A stretch of 64,000 nucleotides of DNA, taken from the NCBI GenBank assembly GCA_003117195.1, contig BDSI01000086.1, positions 62,001 to 126,000 on the forward strand, written 5' to 3'. This document shows, in pieces, positions 11,101 to 23,323 of this stretch; position 1 is the stretch's first letter; every line of letters starts with the position of its first letter. Below the pieces are notes generated by a model. It was given only the letters and a program-made list of their open reading frames with translations, was not told where the DNA came from and did no database searches. The translations under genes and the position numbers were made by a program. Source of the DNA: Eudorina sp. 2006-703-Eu-15 (Eukaryota > Chlorophyta > Chlorophyceae > Chlamydomonadales > Volvocaceae).

Positions 11101-14100
11101 CGTGGGCCAATTCGACGTCGAGGAGGAACGCCTCGCGGCCGAGTGCGGGCCTTATGCTGTGCGGCGTGGCGACCTCCCGGGTTACGTCGGCGTTGGAACA
11201 GATGGAGGTGGGTTGAGGGGGGGTTGGGGAGGGGTTGGGGATTGGCTGAGGATGGGTTGGGGATGGGTTGGGGATGCGTTGGGGAGGCTGACTGGTGGAT
11301 GATGTTGAATGGGTGAGGGTGGTCATTGCTGGGGTGGGGATGGTGGTGGGGAGGGGAGGGGTGATGATGGCCCGTATGGGTTGAAGCGCGGGAACCCCAG
11401 ACATGCCCAGCGGTTGGCGGGGGCGGGGCGACACCGATGACGCCGGGTCTCTGCTGGCAATCATGTGTGCGTACCACCCGCCTGCTGTTCTAAGTTGTGC
11501 TGTCTGACGTGCCCCCGTGACTGTCGTACCGCAGTCGGAGGCGATGGTGATGGCGCTGGCGGCGGAGCTCTCGGCGGCGCAGCACTCGGACCTGCTGGCG
11601 TCGCCGCCGGGTACGGGCAGCGGCAGCGTCGCGCCCGCCAGCGCCGCCACCGCCGCCGCGGCCCTGCCCGTCGCAACGGGGCGTCCTTCGACGCCTTCGA
11701 TGGCGGCGCCGGGCGGCGTGGCGGGCTTCCTGGCCTCGCTTCGACCGAGCCGCACAACGCGAACGTCGGAAGAATCGCGAGGGCTGGTCGACGGGGCACG
11801 TTCGACGGACCGGGGCGACGCTGGCGGCGTCAACGGAACGCTCAGCCCGAGGCCAACTGTACAACAGTTGAGCCATCGATTGGCTGCGACCATGAGTCGG
11901 CGTGGCGATTTTGCGTTGCCGACGGATCCGGGCGATGCCGAGGCCGCCGCCGTTGCGGTGGCGGCGGCGGCAGCGGCGGCGACGCCGATCATGATCAATC
12001 CCGCGGCGGCGGCCGCCGCCGCCGCCACGGCGGCGGCGGCGATGATGCGGAATCTGCCGCCTCGGCGGCCGATCCGACGGTGTATGTCCGCCCGCCAATT
12101 GATGGTCCCGATCCACATCGGAGATGAAGATCTTACCCGTACGATGGTACGGCGCGACGCCGGCGCCGATAACAACTCCACCATGGTGCAGTGCAGCGTC
12201 GGCGCGCCGGCAAAGCGAGGTGTTGTTGTACGCCCCGGCGGCGTTCAAGACGATTCATCCGTGGGCCTTAGCTTGGCCTTGGATATGCTGCCCGCTCCGA
12301 ATTTCGGTCCGCGGAAGTCTGGGGCGGCGGCGGCAGCGACGGCGACGGCGACGGCGGCATCCGAGCCGGGCGCGGGGGGCGCCGCGGGGGCGGCGGCGGC
12401 GGCGACGACTACGGAGTCGTCGCCGCCGCTGCTCCCCCACTTCCCCAGATTCCCAAAGTTGAGCACCGCCGGCCTGCCGATCGGGTTCTTCGGTCCACGG
12501 AAGAAAAAGGTCAAAAACGACAAGGGCAAAGGGGCCGCCACCGATGACGGCGCAGACCCCGAGGCCGCCATCGTGGGCGCGCAGGTCCAGGACGCCGCGG
12601 CGGCGCCGCCGCCGCCTGTGGAGACCGAAGGGTCGTCCTTGGCAGCGCCCCTGGAGTCGGCCGACGTGGCAGCGGCGGCGGCGGCCGCCGCCGCCGCCGC
12701 CCAGGAATCATCGGAGGCACCAGGGGCGGAGGCCTCTGACCAGGCTGCCCCGGTGCACAGGCCGGGCGGCTTCGCGTCGGCGTTCGAGCTATGGATGCAC
12801 CGAACGAAGACGGACCCGGCGACCAACGCCACTTTCGACTCCTTGTCGGCGCTGATGCCGCCGGTGCTGGTGGAAGTCGCGCCCGGCGGGCTGCCGCAGA
12901 CGGGCTTCGTGGTCACGGCCGGCGCCGCCGCGCCGCGCGGCGATACGACGGCGACGGCGCCGGAGCCCGCGGTCGCGGCGGGCGCGTCGTTGGACATCAA
13001 CACGACGGCGGCGACGTCAGTGTCGCGGAACCCGTCCCTCGTCGCGGGGGCGCCGCCGGCGGCGGCGAAGTCGCCTGGAGGCGGCGTCAGCGGCGACGGC
13101 AGCCGCGCAGTCTCTCCGGCGGCGGTGACGCCGCCACCGTCCTCGAGCGGAGGACCTCTCGACGGGCAGTCGGCGCCGTCGCCGCCGGAGCTCAACGGCG
13201 GCAGCGGGCTGTACCGACCGCGCAGCGGGCTCCGTGTCGTACGGCTCGGCGACAATGGCCCATGGGTCACTGTCGAGGAGGCGGTCGCAATGGCCCTAGG
13301 GGCCAATGGCCCCGGCGCCGACAACTGCGACGGGGACGGCGACCTTGCCAACTCGGAACTCGCTGCGATGGCGGCCGCGACGGCGCCGTCCGAGTACGGC
13401 AACACGGAGCCGTACCCGGGTGACGTCGAAGCCGAGGGCGACGGCGTTGTGTCGCCGCCGCACGACAGATCGCGTCGCGTGCTGCTGCCGAGTACGACGG
13501 TCCTCCGGGAGGTTTCCCCCCTGGAGACGCCACTGCCGGGCCCGACGGCGGCGGCGGAGCTGCCTCAGCGGTCGTACGCTTCCGTATTCTCGATGCACAG
13601 CTCTCAGTCAGACGCGTCGTGGTCGGCGCCGTCGCTGCCGCCGCCGCCGCCGCGGCTCCTGCCCGCCGATGCGAGCCAGTCGTCGAGTGCAGCAGGCCCG
13701 ACGTACATAAAGGATTCGCGCCGACTGTCGAGTGGCGGCGGTGGCGGCGCCGGCGGCGGCGGGTCCATCGGACCCGTTCGAGCTGCAGCATCGGTCGACG
13801 ACAGCGGCGAGCTGATTGTGTACGACGCGTCGCGCTTGACGGAGGACGGCAGTCTTGGCGGCGGCGACGTAGCGGACTTCGAAGTACCTGGCGCCATCGA
13901 CGGCGACGGCGACGGCGATGTCGTACAGCCGTCAGCGGACGACGAAGGCTTGTACGGCACCTTCCGGGAGCTCACGTTGGGCGGTCTGTCGCTGCAGCTG
14001 ATGACGACGGCGGCGGCGGCGGAGGCCAGGGCGGCGATCGCGGAGGCGGCCGCGGAGGCCGCGGAGGCGGATGCCGTATTCGCATCGGCACGTACGGAGG

Positions 14101-17100
14101 CGGATCTGGATCTTCCTGAATCGCCGGAGGCGGGCGTTGTGCCGTTGCCGCACACCCTGGAAACGGTGGCCGAGGGCGATGAAGAGGCTGCGGCGGAGGA
14201 GGAGGAGGCGGAAGAGGAGGCGGAAGAGGCGGAGGAGGAGGCGGAAGAGGAGGTGGACGGGGAGGCGGAGGCGCCCGCGAACTATGATGCGGACTCGGAG
14301 CAGCAGCAAGAGGGCCGGGGCGGCTCGTGGCGCGGCACGGACAGCACCGCTCCGTACCGCGCTACGGAAGCGGACGACGGCGCTGGCGACGGGGCCTACG
14401 GGTACGACCCGTACGATGACGGTAGTACGGCAGGTCCGATGGCGGCGGCGGCGGATGAGGACCCGATACCCGGCCTCGCCGACGAGTCGGAGCTGGAGAA
14501 CACCTTCCAAGGCTTCGGGTTCGGGTTTGGCGGCGGCGCTGCCGCCGCCGCCACGGCCGCCGATTTGAACCGTACGGCACCGCGCATCGGCGGCAGCCCG
14601 ATGACGCCGCGCGACCTGCCGACGCCGCCGCGTATCCCCAGCCGGGCCTCCGGCTCCATGGGGACCTATGCTCCAGTACAGGGCACCATCCGCCATTCCG
14701 GGAGTGCCGTATCGCTGATGTCCCTTGCTCCGTGGGGCGCCGACGACGTCGCCAGCGTCGGCGGCGGGTACGGCAGCGAGGAGCCGTCGCGTGCGCCCAG
14801 CGTCGCCGCCGACCGCGCCGGCAGGCTGAGCTCCGCCGCTGGCAGCCGCGGCAGGAGCGGCAGCGGCTCGGGCATGCCGGACAGCCGCCCGGGCTCTGCC
14901 GCCGCGGCCGCCGATGGCAGCCGGCCTGGCAGCCGTACCGCGGACGAGCGGTCGGCAAGACCGAGCTCCGCGACCGGCGGCAGCCGTCGGGGCAGCAGGG
15001 TCGGGGAAATGCCGGCGCCGCCACCGGCGCCTGCGGCGCCGCCGCCGCCGCCGCCGCCGCCGTCTCACCTGCGGCTGCAGCTGCCGCCCGGCGGAAGCTG
15101 CGGCCTCAGCCCTGCCGTTGATGCAGGCGACGACGGCCGCTGGGCTGTCGCCCTGCCGCCGCCGCCACAGCAGATGGCCGCCGCCGCCGGCGCCGCCGTG
15201 AGGACGAGCGTGATCACCGTACACAGCGTGGAAGACCCCATGCAGATGGGACCCGTGTGCGAAGGCTCTGGAGCCGAGGGTCAGGCGGCCGCGCCGGCGC
15301 AGCCAGCGGCGGAGCCGCCGGCGGCGGCGGCTCCGCCGCCGGCCGGCGCCGCGGGCGCTGCGGTCGGCCTGCCGTTCGGCGAGTACAGCCTGCGCACCAA
15401 CGCCGCCGGCATGGCCGCCGGCCACATCTGGCGTGACCTGGCGAAGGAGCACCATCCGGAGCACCGCCAAGGGCCCGGCAACGAATCCGTGTGGAACGGC
15501 CACCCACGTAGCCACGTCAGCCTGCTCGGCCACCTTCTGGGCCACGACCACCACCACCACCACCGCCACCACCACCACCACCACCTCCTGCACGGCCACC
15601 ACGGCCGCAACGACTCCCTCGGCCACCACGGCTCCGACTCCGACTCGGACGGCGGCGGCTGCTGCCACACGCTCTGGCCCCCTTGCGTGCCCAAGCCCTG
15701 GCACCACCCGCGCGTGGCGCCGCTGCCGGCGCACGTGCAGGGCCTGCGCGACAACCTGTCGGCGCACGTGGACAAGGCGCGCGTGGCGCTGTCGTCCGCG
15801 GCGGCGGACGTGGCGGACCGGATCCGCGGCGGCGTGGGCGGCGGCGGCGGCAAGGGCGGCAAGCCGGCGCTGGTCCGCAAGATCAGCGACCACTGGCTGG
15901 AGAGGGTGCGGAACATGCTGGCGGAGCACAAGGGCTTCGAGGTGTGTGTGGGTGTGAATCGTTACATATCTGCCGGGCCGACACTGGCCTGGGGCGCTAA
16001 CCCGCCCCGTGTGTGTGTGTGTTTTGAGTGTGTGTGTGTGGGGGGGGGGGCGGGTATAGGGTAAAGGAAATTGGTAGGCTGCGTCGGGCGGGGGCACACT
16101 TGCCTGGGAGCCCCAGGGCCTGGCCGCTGCCATCGACCCTACCGCAGGTGTTTGCGATCGATCAGGGGCCGCCCATTCGCTTTACCTCGCACCCGCCCTG
16201 GCACCCCAGCTCTCTGACCCCAGCCCTCTTGACCCCAGCCCTCTTGACCCCAGCCCTCTTGACCCCAGCCCTCTGACCCCAGCCCCTTGACCCCAGCCCT
16301 CTTGACCCCAGCCCTCTGACCCCAGCCCTCTTGACCCCAGCCCCGCCTCGGCCTGGCCCCGGCCCCATTCACCCCCTACACCCCCTGGCACCCTTGCCCT
16401 CCTTCAGAACATGGACGCCTCCCAGTTCTTCTGGTTCCACAACCCCAAGGTCATCGCCTACATCTTCAACTGGGCCTACTACGAGAACAGCCTGTCCATC
16501 GCCATGCTGCTATTCTCGCTCATCCTGGTGGGGCGGAGGGACGGAGGGGACCGGGAGGCGGAGCGGGCGGGGCGAAAGGGGGCCGGGCGCCGGGGCTGGG
16601 GCTGAGCCTGTCAGGGAGGTGTGAGCGTATCTAACAATTTCCTGTATCCCCCCTCCGCCTCCCCCTCCCTCTTCACCTGGCTGTTTCTTTTTACCTCCCT
16701 CTTCCCCCGGCCCCCCCGCAGGGCTACCAGGAGAAGTGGGTGTACAAGGGTGTGCCGCTGTGGGCGGTGCTGCTGCTTCTGCTGGCGGATGTGCTCATCC
16801 TCGTGCACTCGTGTCTGTACGTGCTGCCGCTGTACGCCCTCATCACACCCGTCGGCTCGCACTGCCCCAAGGTGGGCTCCAGGGAGGGGGGGGCGGGTGG
16901 GGTGGGCCGGGTGGGCGGCTTCGCGTGTGATAACTGGGCGGTTAGAGTCGCGCTCCAGGGTCGGTGGGCCTCCCATTTTGAACTTTTGCCCCTTTAGCCC
17001 CTTTAGGAATTACCGCTTCTGCTGGCACTAGACTTGCCCTTCAATGGATCCTCGTTAACGGATTTAGATTGTACCCACAGGGTTTAGTGGTGTGGTAGCA

Positions 17101-20002
17101 ATCGTAATGGGATCGAACCCAGGACCTTCCACCTCCCAACTGCGGCGGCGGCGTCACCTGACCTGAACTCCGCCCCCCCCCCCCCACCCCGCCCCCACTG
17201 CTCCCCGCCCCCTTCCGCTCCCGCAGGAGGTGTTGCGGCGGGCGCTCAAGGCGGGTGTGTTCACGCGGCAGACCGCCCTCATCGCCAAGGCGCTGCACCT
17301 GCAGCTCAAGGCCAGGTGGGTGGGTGAGGGTGGGTGAGGGGCGTTGAAGGTGGACAGACGGGCGAGGGGCGGGAGGGAGGGAGGGATACGGCATGAGGGT
17401 AAACGGAGATACCAAGACCGTTGCCCATAAACGGGCTTCCACATGATAGGGGGTTTGGGAGACAGCTGAGATGGTCCTCTGGAGGATGTTCCAGGATGCC
17501 AGCGGGTGATCCGATTGGAGCTGGGTTGTGGGCTGGTGGGTTGGTGGGTTGGGTGGTTACCCACACCAAAGGTATCTCTTAACCCCACTTCATGGCCCCC
17601 ACTTCATGGCCCCCACTTCATGCCCCCCACACATACACACACGCTGTGCCGCAGGGAGACGGTCCACGCAGCGGCCTCGCCCCCGCAGACCCCACCCACC
17701 TTCCTGGGCCGCATCACGCACCGCTGGCAGCGGCCCTCCGCCCTCTCGCACGCCGTCGCCGCCACCAACGCCCTCTCGCGCGCGGCGCCGGGCGGCGGCG
17801 GCGGCGGCGCATTCAGTCCCATGGGTCGGCACTACCGCGAGCTGAGCCCCGCCGGCAGCGGCCGCCTCAGCGGCGGCGGCGCCAGCGGGTACGGCTACCT
17901 CAGTCCACGTGGTACGGAGGCCGTGGTGCCGCTGGCGATTGAGGGGCCGCCTGCCCCTGGCGGCGGCGGCGGCGGCGGCGGCGCGGCGAAGCAGAGTCAG
18001 CAGGAGGCGGCGCTGCGGGCGTGGTCCAAGGCGGCGCTACTGGCGGATGCGGATGGCGGCGGTGGCGGTGGCGGTGGCGGCGGCGGCGGCGGCGGAGGAG
18101 GAGGAGGAGCGGTTCGGAGCGACAGGTGGGAGGGTGGCGGTTGTTTGTTAGCCGGGTCAGGGTCATGTGTGGTTTCGGAGGGCGTCTCTTTTCGCCGATC
18201 GTGTGTCCTTCCTGCCATCCCGTCGGGGCGGGTATCACAGCCTGTGTGTCTCTCACCCTGTCACCCTGTCACCCTGTCACCCTGTCACCCTGTCACCCTG
18301 TCACCCTGTCACCCTGTCACCCTGTCACCCTGTCACCCTGTCACCCTGTCACCCTGTCACCCTGTCACCCTGTCACCCTGTCACCCTGTCACCCTGTCAC
18401 CCTGTCACCCTGTCACCCTGTCACCCTGTCACCCTGTCACCCTGTCACCCTGTCACCCTGTCACCCTGTCACCCTGTCACCCTGTCACCCTGTCACCCTG
18501 TCACCCTGTCACCCTGTCACCCTGTCACCCTGTCACCCTGTCACCCTGTCACCCTGTCACCCTGTCACCCTGTCACCCTGTCACCCTGTCACCCTGTCAC
18601 CCTGTCACCCTGTCACCCTGTCACCCTGTCACCCTGTCACCCTGTCACCCTGTCACCCTGTCACCCTGTCACCCTGTCACCCTGTCACCCTGTCACCTTC
18701 AGGATCTGCGCCAGCGCACTGCCCGACGGCGCTGCCGCCCCGCCGGTCGGCTCCATGGACCCGGGTCTGGGTCCCGCGACCGCGCCTGCGGCCACCAACC
18801 AGGACCCGAAGGCCGTACTCAACAGCAGTGGTACGGCAATCCTTGGATTGGCGCCGCCCTCCAAGTCTGGCAGCCCGTCCCGGGGCGGTTCGTCCACCGG
18901 CGGCGGCGGCGGCGCTGAGCCGCTGTCCTCCCTGCAGCCGTTCGAACCGACACCGGTGATCCTGCCGCGGGGCCCGCACCAGCACCGGCCGGCGGAGCCG
19001 GCGGGCGCTGGGGCGGCGGCGCCGCCGCCGCCGCCAGCGGCGGGCGCCGTTGCCGTCGCCGCTGCTCCCGCGGCGGCGCCCGCTGCCGCGGCGGCTGCCG
19101 CCGCGGCGCGGCCCAAACCGACGGCTCCGGTGCCAATCCCGACGGCGACGAAAGCAGCCGGCCGCGGGCGCGGCGGCGGCGCGGCGTCCGGAAACGCGCC
19201 AGCAGCTGCGGGGCGCGGCCACCTGGCGCGGCTAATGCAGCCTTTCCGCGGCGGCGCCGCGGCGGCGGCGGCGCCGCCGCCGCCGCCTCCGGCCGCGGAT
19301 ACGTCGGCGTCGGGTGACGTCAGCGGCGGCGGCGCGCGGGCTCCCGCCGCCGGCGGCGGCGGCGACCAGAGCAGCAACCGCAGTCTGATGAGTCACGGCG
19401 AGGATGACGTCATGCCGTTCACGGGCAGCGGCGCCGCGCCGTCGCCGAGCAACAGCATGATGGCGCTGCCGGTGCAGTCGCCGCCGGGGCTTCGGGGCGG
19501 TCTGGGCGCATCCAGCAGTCCCACGGGTCTCGACATGTCGTTCCTGAGGGGCGCGCAGTTGGAGCGGCAGGGCAGCAACGACTCGCTGTCGAGTTCGTTG
19601 GGCCGCTCCGGAACCATCCGGACACTGATGGCGGGAATGTACCGGTAAGTACGGCACTTGAGCAGCGGAGCCCGGCTACGAAACCGGTTAGATATATACG
19701 ATTTTTTTGGTAGACGCTTTGTTTCAGAAGACGCGACGTATCTATCGCCTTGTAGAGGTGTTGTGGTGCGATGACCCATGGGTCATTACTACACTGTTGC
19801 CGTACAATTCGTACGCTTCCCGTGCACTCGCTGTCGTCGTGTCTCTCCCCTCAGGGGCGCGGTGACGCAGTTGACGCCGGAGGAGCGGAGGGCGGCCGCC
19901 GCCGCCGCCGACGGACTGGTGAACGCGGGCCGGGGCCGAGCACGCGGTCGGGGCCGGGGCCGCGGCCGCGGACTCGACATGACCCTGGTTCCGGAGCAGT
20001 AA
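5111..20002 (+). CDS. Giant MLO-family seven-transmembrane protein
   Basis: MLO proteins are plasma-membrane seven-helix proteins with calmodulin-binding tails, linked in plants to calcium signalling. Exons by splice sites and phase: 5111-5323, 5791-6000, 7262-7353, 7849-8015, 8360-8410, 8616-8641 (26 nt), 8909-9064, 9331-9693, 10140-11207, 11535-15941, an exon from 16148, then 16408-16527, 16722-16871, 17227-17315, 17655-18125, 18703-19644, 19855-20002. Family hallmarks in order: TM1 with KRLKKRKGLLTAFRALKNEL; extracellular-loop cysteines in MICIP and DHCAEGK; TWRPWEDE; the FDFH motif; TM4/TM5 ending MLMVGAKL; QFFWFHNPKV; LPLYALITPVGSHCPK. The protein is about 2,900 residues against 500-600 in plants. 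Exons 8-10 (1,946 codons) are low-complexity and sit in intracellular loop 3. The C-tail is also long. Helices are intact. The usual extracellular-loop-3 cysteine is not visible. Confidence 0.88.
6001..7261 (+). other. Large second intron of the MLO gene
   Basis: This 1.26-kb intron between two phase-0 MLO exons contains CAG/CAA-rich trinucleotide stretches (about 6320-6360 and 6710-6800). No additional exon is needed, since IGLTLHK joins directly to VNTWRPWEDE as in other MLO proteins. Confidence 0.6.
9331..15941 (+). other. Low-complexity insert in MLO intracellular loop 3
   Basis: Exons 9331-9693, 10140-11207 and 11535-15941 are all phase 0 at both ends. They encode Ala/Gly/Pro/Ser-rich sequence between transmembrane helices 5 and 6. 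Landmarks are an acidic Glu/Ala coiled-coil-like block at about 14173-14275, polyproline stretches (about 13638 and 15040), a His-rich cluster at about 15540-15635 (near-continuous histidines, potentially metal-binding), and a charged helix ending the segment before 15941. Because all three exons are symmetrical in phase, they can be skipped or gained without disturbing the MLO frame. Confidence 0.75.
10711..10724. repeat. TGACCCATGGGTCA palindrome, coding copy
   Basis: A perfect 14-base palindrome lies inside an MLO coding exon, read there as LTHGS. The same type of palindrome occurs at 19772-19785, 41628-41641 and 58177-58190. Confidence 0.9.
16199..16345 (+). repeat. 15-bp CCCTCTTGACCCCAG tandem repeat in MLO intron
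   Basis: About nine to ten copies of a 14-15 base unit follow the short MLO exon that begins at 16148. Every copy ends in CCCCAG and so imitates a 3' splice site. The array lies where that exon's 5' splice site would be expected. Confidence 0.85.
18253..18692 (+). repeat. Perfect TCACCCTG octamer satellite (55 copies) in MLO intron
   Basis: Fifty-five uninterrupted copies of the 8-base unit TCACCCTG fill most of the intron between the exons ending at 18125 and starting at 18703. The array stops ten bases before that exon, in TCACCTTCAG. The unit contains no stop in any plus frame, so long spurious open frames cross it. Confidence 0.95.
19772..19785. repeat. TGACCCATGGGTCA palindrome, intron copy
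   Basis: This is identical to the copy at 10711, and here extends to a 16-base palindrome (ATGACCCATGGGTCAT, 19771-19786). It lies in the last MLO intron. Confidence 0.9.
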
Positions 20003-20459
20003 GGAACCTCCCATGTTCGCTCCATTTATCGCCCCACGGCCGGGGCTGTGCGCTTGCCGTACAGCCCGTTGGGTAATAGTCTTTGATTGGCGCAAGGGCC
20101 TGCAGGTGTACATGTTAACAAACATTTGGATTATATGGTAACGTGCGCGGACGTGTACGACACGGCACGGGACAGCGCTATTCGTGCCGTACCCACCATA
20201 ACAGCAGGGGTGAGAGTAAACCAACCGGCGGTACAAGTATATGCGGATCGCTCTCTTATGGTTGGCCGTTGATAGGCAGGCAGGTTGGTATATAGGCAGG
20301 TTGGTATATAGGCAGGTTGGTAGGTAGGGAGGTAGGTAGCTAGGTAGCTAGGTAGTTAGGTAGCTTTGGCGTCCAGCATGCGCGAGTGTCCTACGTCGGC
20401 GGGAAGCCGAAGAGCCAGTGATTGGGCGTGGCGGTACCTGGGTGGGCTGACTTTTGAGG
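20003..20459 (+). other. MLO 3' flank with GGTAGG-type repeats
   Basis: This is the probable 3' untranslated region and flank. A perfect TGTAA signal is not apparent in the first kilobase. From about 20270 to 20358 there are tandem AGGCAGGTTGGTATAT units passing into TAGGTAGC tetranucleotides. Confidence 0.5.
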
Positions 20460-21773
20460 TCACCGGTGGTCATTCTGGAATACGGAGTGAAGTGCGGTGT
20501 TGGACAGCCTCTCCGGGTGACGCACGGACACCCGTGCGTTTTTGAGGGCCGCGCCTCGCAACGGTTTTAGGGCCCCGCCTCGCGACCCGACTCCGAAGTC
20601 CGGACGCTTCGACGTCCGACTCCGGACGCGGCTCGAGCCCCGACCCGAACCGAGTTGCACCGGAGACCCGCCCCTTCCATAGGGTTTCCCCCTTGGGGTG
20701 ACCTACGACCCGGGTTGGGGGGTTGGGACCCGGCTAACGCTGAAGGCGGCCGCAGCGCGACGCTGCTGGTCGCTCCACCGCGCCGCGCCCCGCCCAGGTC
20801 CGTACGTGTGGCCGACCGACCGACCGACCGACATACAGCTGCCGGGCCTCTTCCCATGGCGGCGGGCCTTCCCTGGCGAGACAGGGTGATTGGGAGCAGT
20901 GAGTCGGTGGGGATGGTTTGGTGTGGTGCCCGGTATGTACGGCATGGTGTGATTTGATGTGATGCGGTGTGATGTGATGGGGTCGTTGCGATGATGGGGT
21001 GGCCAACTTGCGTGCCTGTGGTCGTTGGCGGTTAAGAAAAAGACAACTACCTGGCGCGACAACCGGGTATCCCCGTTATGGGTACCTGACCCACTTTCTT
21101 GGGCCACGTGGGCAACCTCGTGACGTCCAGGGGGGGATGAGGAGAGGGGGGAGGTCGTGAACACCCTGTATTGGCATAAGGGGGTCGTGCAGGAGGGCGC
21201 GCGGGGGTACAAGTATATATGTGGGGCGGGGGCGTTTGGGGTTATTTGCAGTGTCGCGGTTGGCGTCAGGGAGCGAGGGCTGCGTTGCGGAACGGGGGGT
21301 TTGCCGTCCGGGAGGTTGCGTGGGACGGTGCCGGCAGTTGGCCATTGGCGGTTGCTTGCGTGGTTGACACAGTTGTGGGTCTATCTGTGTGCTCCGGCCG
21401 GTAGCGGACCGGCGACGGCCCCAACCCGGGGTGCGCGGCGGAGCTGGCGATCGGGGCTGCTGGGCCGCTAGGGCCTACCGCGTGCGCGCATGTGTGGTGT
21501 GTTTCGAGAGAAATAAATAAAGCCGCCCAAACCAACCCGGGGGCATGCGACTAAGCACGTCCGTAGGTAGGCAAGGAAATATATACATGTGTGTGCCAGC
21601 GATGACGCATGTGTGCATGTGCGCGAGTGTGTAGCGAGGAACGCACCCGCCCTGACCACCATCCACCCAGACGCGTGCTCTGTGTGTGTAGGTGGGGCTT
21701 GAGGGAATGGCCGTTGTGAGGCCGAGACGTTGCAGTGACAGGCCCCCTGATTAGGGCGGAGGCCACAACACAC

Positions 21774-21853
21774 GATGGGTTCGTGAGTGACGTGATGGGT
21801 TCGTGAGTGACGTGATGGGTTCGTGAGTGACGTGATGGGTTCGTGAGTGACGT
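21774..21853 (+). repeat. 20-bp tandem repeat, four copies
   Basis: The unit GATGGGTTCGTGAGTGACGT is repeated four times without change. It is followed by a doubled TGTGGCGGCGTC segment. Confidence 0.95.
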
Positions 21854-23175
21854 GCGGGTGTGGCGGCGTCTGTGTGGCGGCGTCTGTCACGGCGCGGGCG
21901 GGGGCGTCTCTGCGACTATAGAGGGGATTTGTTCGGAAGGCTACCGCTGGCGGGACCTCCGCACAGCCGATGGATCCCCTCTGCGGAATGTTCCCTCAGC
22001 AGGTGCTGGATGATTGTATCGTACATATTGTGATACGGCTATGTACGGCAGTACGACAGTCTTTCGTACGCCGAAGATTGACATGATGGCGCAGACACCA
22101 CCATGCTGTCTGCTGTGGCGGGTGCATTCAGAGGCAGGTAGGGCGTGTCCGTGCGTTAGCTGGAGGAGTGCCCAAGCCATCGTGTTATTAGTGTCTATCT
22201 AGGGAGAAATGCCTTTTCAGATGAGGACTGCAACGTTCCATCCAGTCGCGCGACGGAGTCGACGGAATCGAGCTATTAGTATCGACGTAGTGAAACGCAG
22301 ACGGAAGCAGGGAGGGAGGTAGGGGGCCTCGTACGCCTGGAATGTCTTCGAGACTTCGATTTACCGTACCTCGAACCCAACTTAGTTGGTTGCTGCGGAA
22401 TGTCGTATCTGGGTTCGTGTGAGCGCGCACCGCTGGATATTCGTAGTGGCGCCGCGAGGACTGACTAGGCAGGTGATGAGGTTCGTTCCCGTCAAGTTTC
22501 CCCGTGGTTTCGGAGGAACCCCGCATCGACCGTTTCTAGCGCGGATGCTGTGATGGGCCGAGGTCTTTTACATCAGGACGAGAGACTAGCACTCGCGTGC
22601 ATGTCGGGTCAATGCAGCTAGCTGGCACGCCGGCCGTCCGTCCGGCGGTCATATTTTTTGAGCGTCGTCGCGAGTAGTCACTGTGATAACTGTCGCGGTC
22701 TGTTGGTGGTGTGGCGGCTGCGTGCGTGTGCGTCTCGATCGATCGAGAGCTCTGCAGGGGGGAGGACGGGCGGTCGCCATTTTGGCGTGTAACGCCCGCA
22801 CGCGTCGCAGCTTGCGACCGTTGCGCGTGAGAGACGGGTTGGTTGCCTAGCTAGGTGTATGTGCAGTTCTACCGCGGGACGGGCGGTCGACATTTCGATG
22901 TGACGCACGCGCTTGTACATACTGCGCGCGTCGTCACAACACGTCACACTTGAGTGCCCGGCGTGCCTTGCATTATTTATTTACCGCGACACATTACGAG
23001 TGGGGGGGTGTATGTCGTACAGTACGACGTGACGTGGCGTGCGTGTTGCAGGATGCGACCCCGGGTCTCAAAAACCCTATCAACCCTCTTGTGGAGAACG
23101 GCTGTGGTGCCGTACAGACAGTGGGAATACTCTTCGTGTAAGGCGTTTGCGCAACATCAGTGCGATCGATTATCG

Positions 23176-23323
23176 CCGTCCTGTTAGGCGGGTAGGCCGC
23201 AATCATCAATGCATTAGCCATCCTGCTGCCAGACCGGCAGGAAACGAAAACCTGACGCGATGAATGGACACCACTTTATTTGCCACATGCAACGCTCTGG
23301 CATCTCCAGCACAGACAGGGTAC
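23176..23323 (+). repeat. Dispersed repeat, copy 1 (inverted at 45001)
   Basis: About 145 bases match the reverse complement of 45001-45143 at high identity, including the segment TGCTGCCAGACCGGCAGGAA. They mark a dispersed repeat family present twice in this window, 22 kb apart. Confidence 0.85.

Noticed and set aside
10469..12184. A 571-codon minus-strand open frame
   Set aside because: It lies opposite two MLO exons and the intron between them, with low-complexity composition. The plus-strand frame has splice continuity.
13932..16133. A 733-codon open frame on the minus strand
   Set aside because: It is the antisense of the large MLO exon. Its Arg/His/Val-rich translation mirrors GC-rich sense codons and shows no domain.
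17506..18918. Long plus-strand frames with (TLSPCHPV)n
   Set aside because: They arise from the stop-free octamer satellite inside an intron. GT at 18126 and TTCAG at 18702 join neighbouring exons in phase without it.
20521..20545. Hairpin plus T-run resembling a bacterial terminator
   Set aside because: The DNA is eukaryotic nuclear. There is no adjacent gene end for it to serve, so it is listed only as a hairpin.
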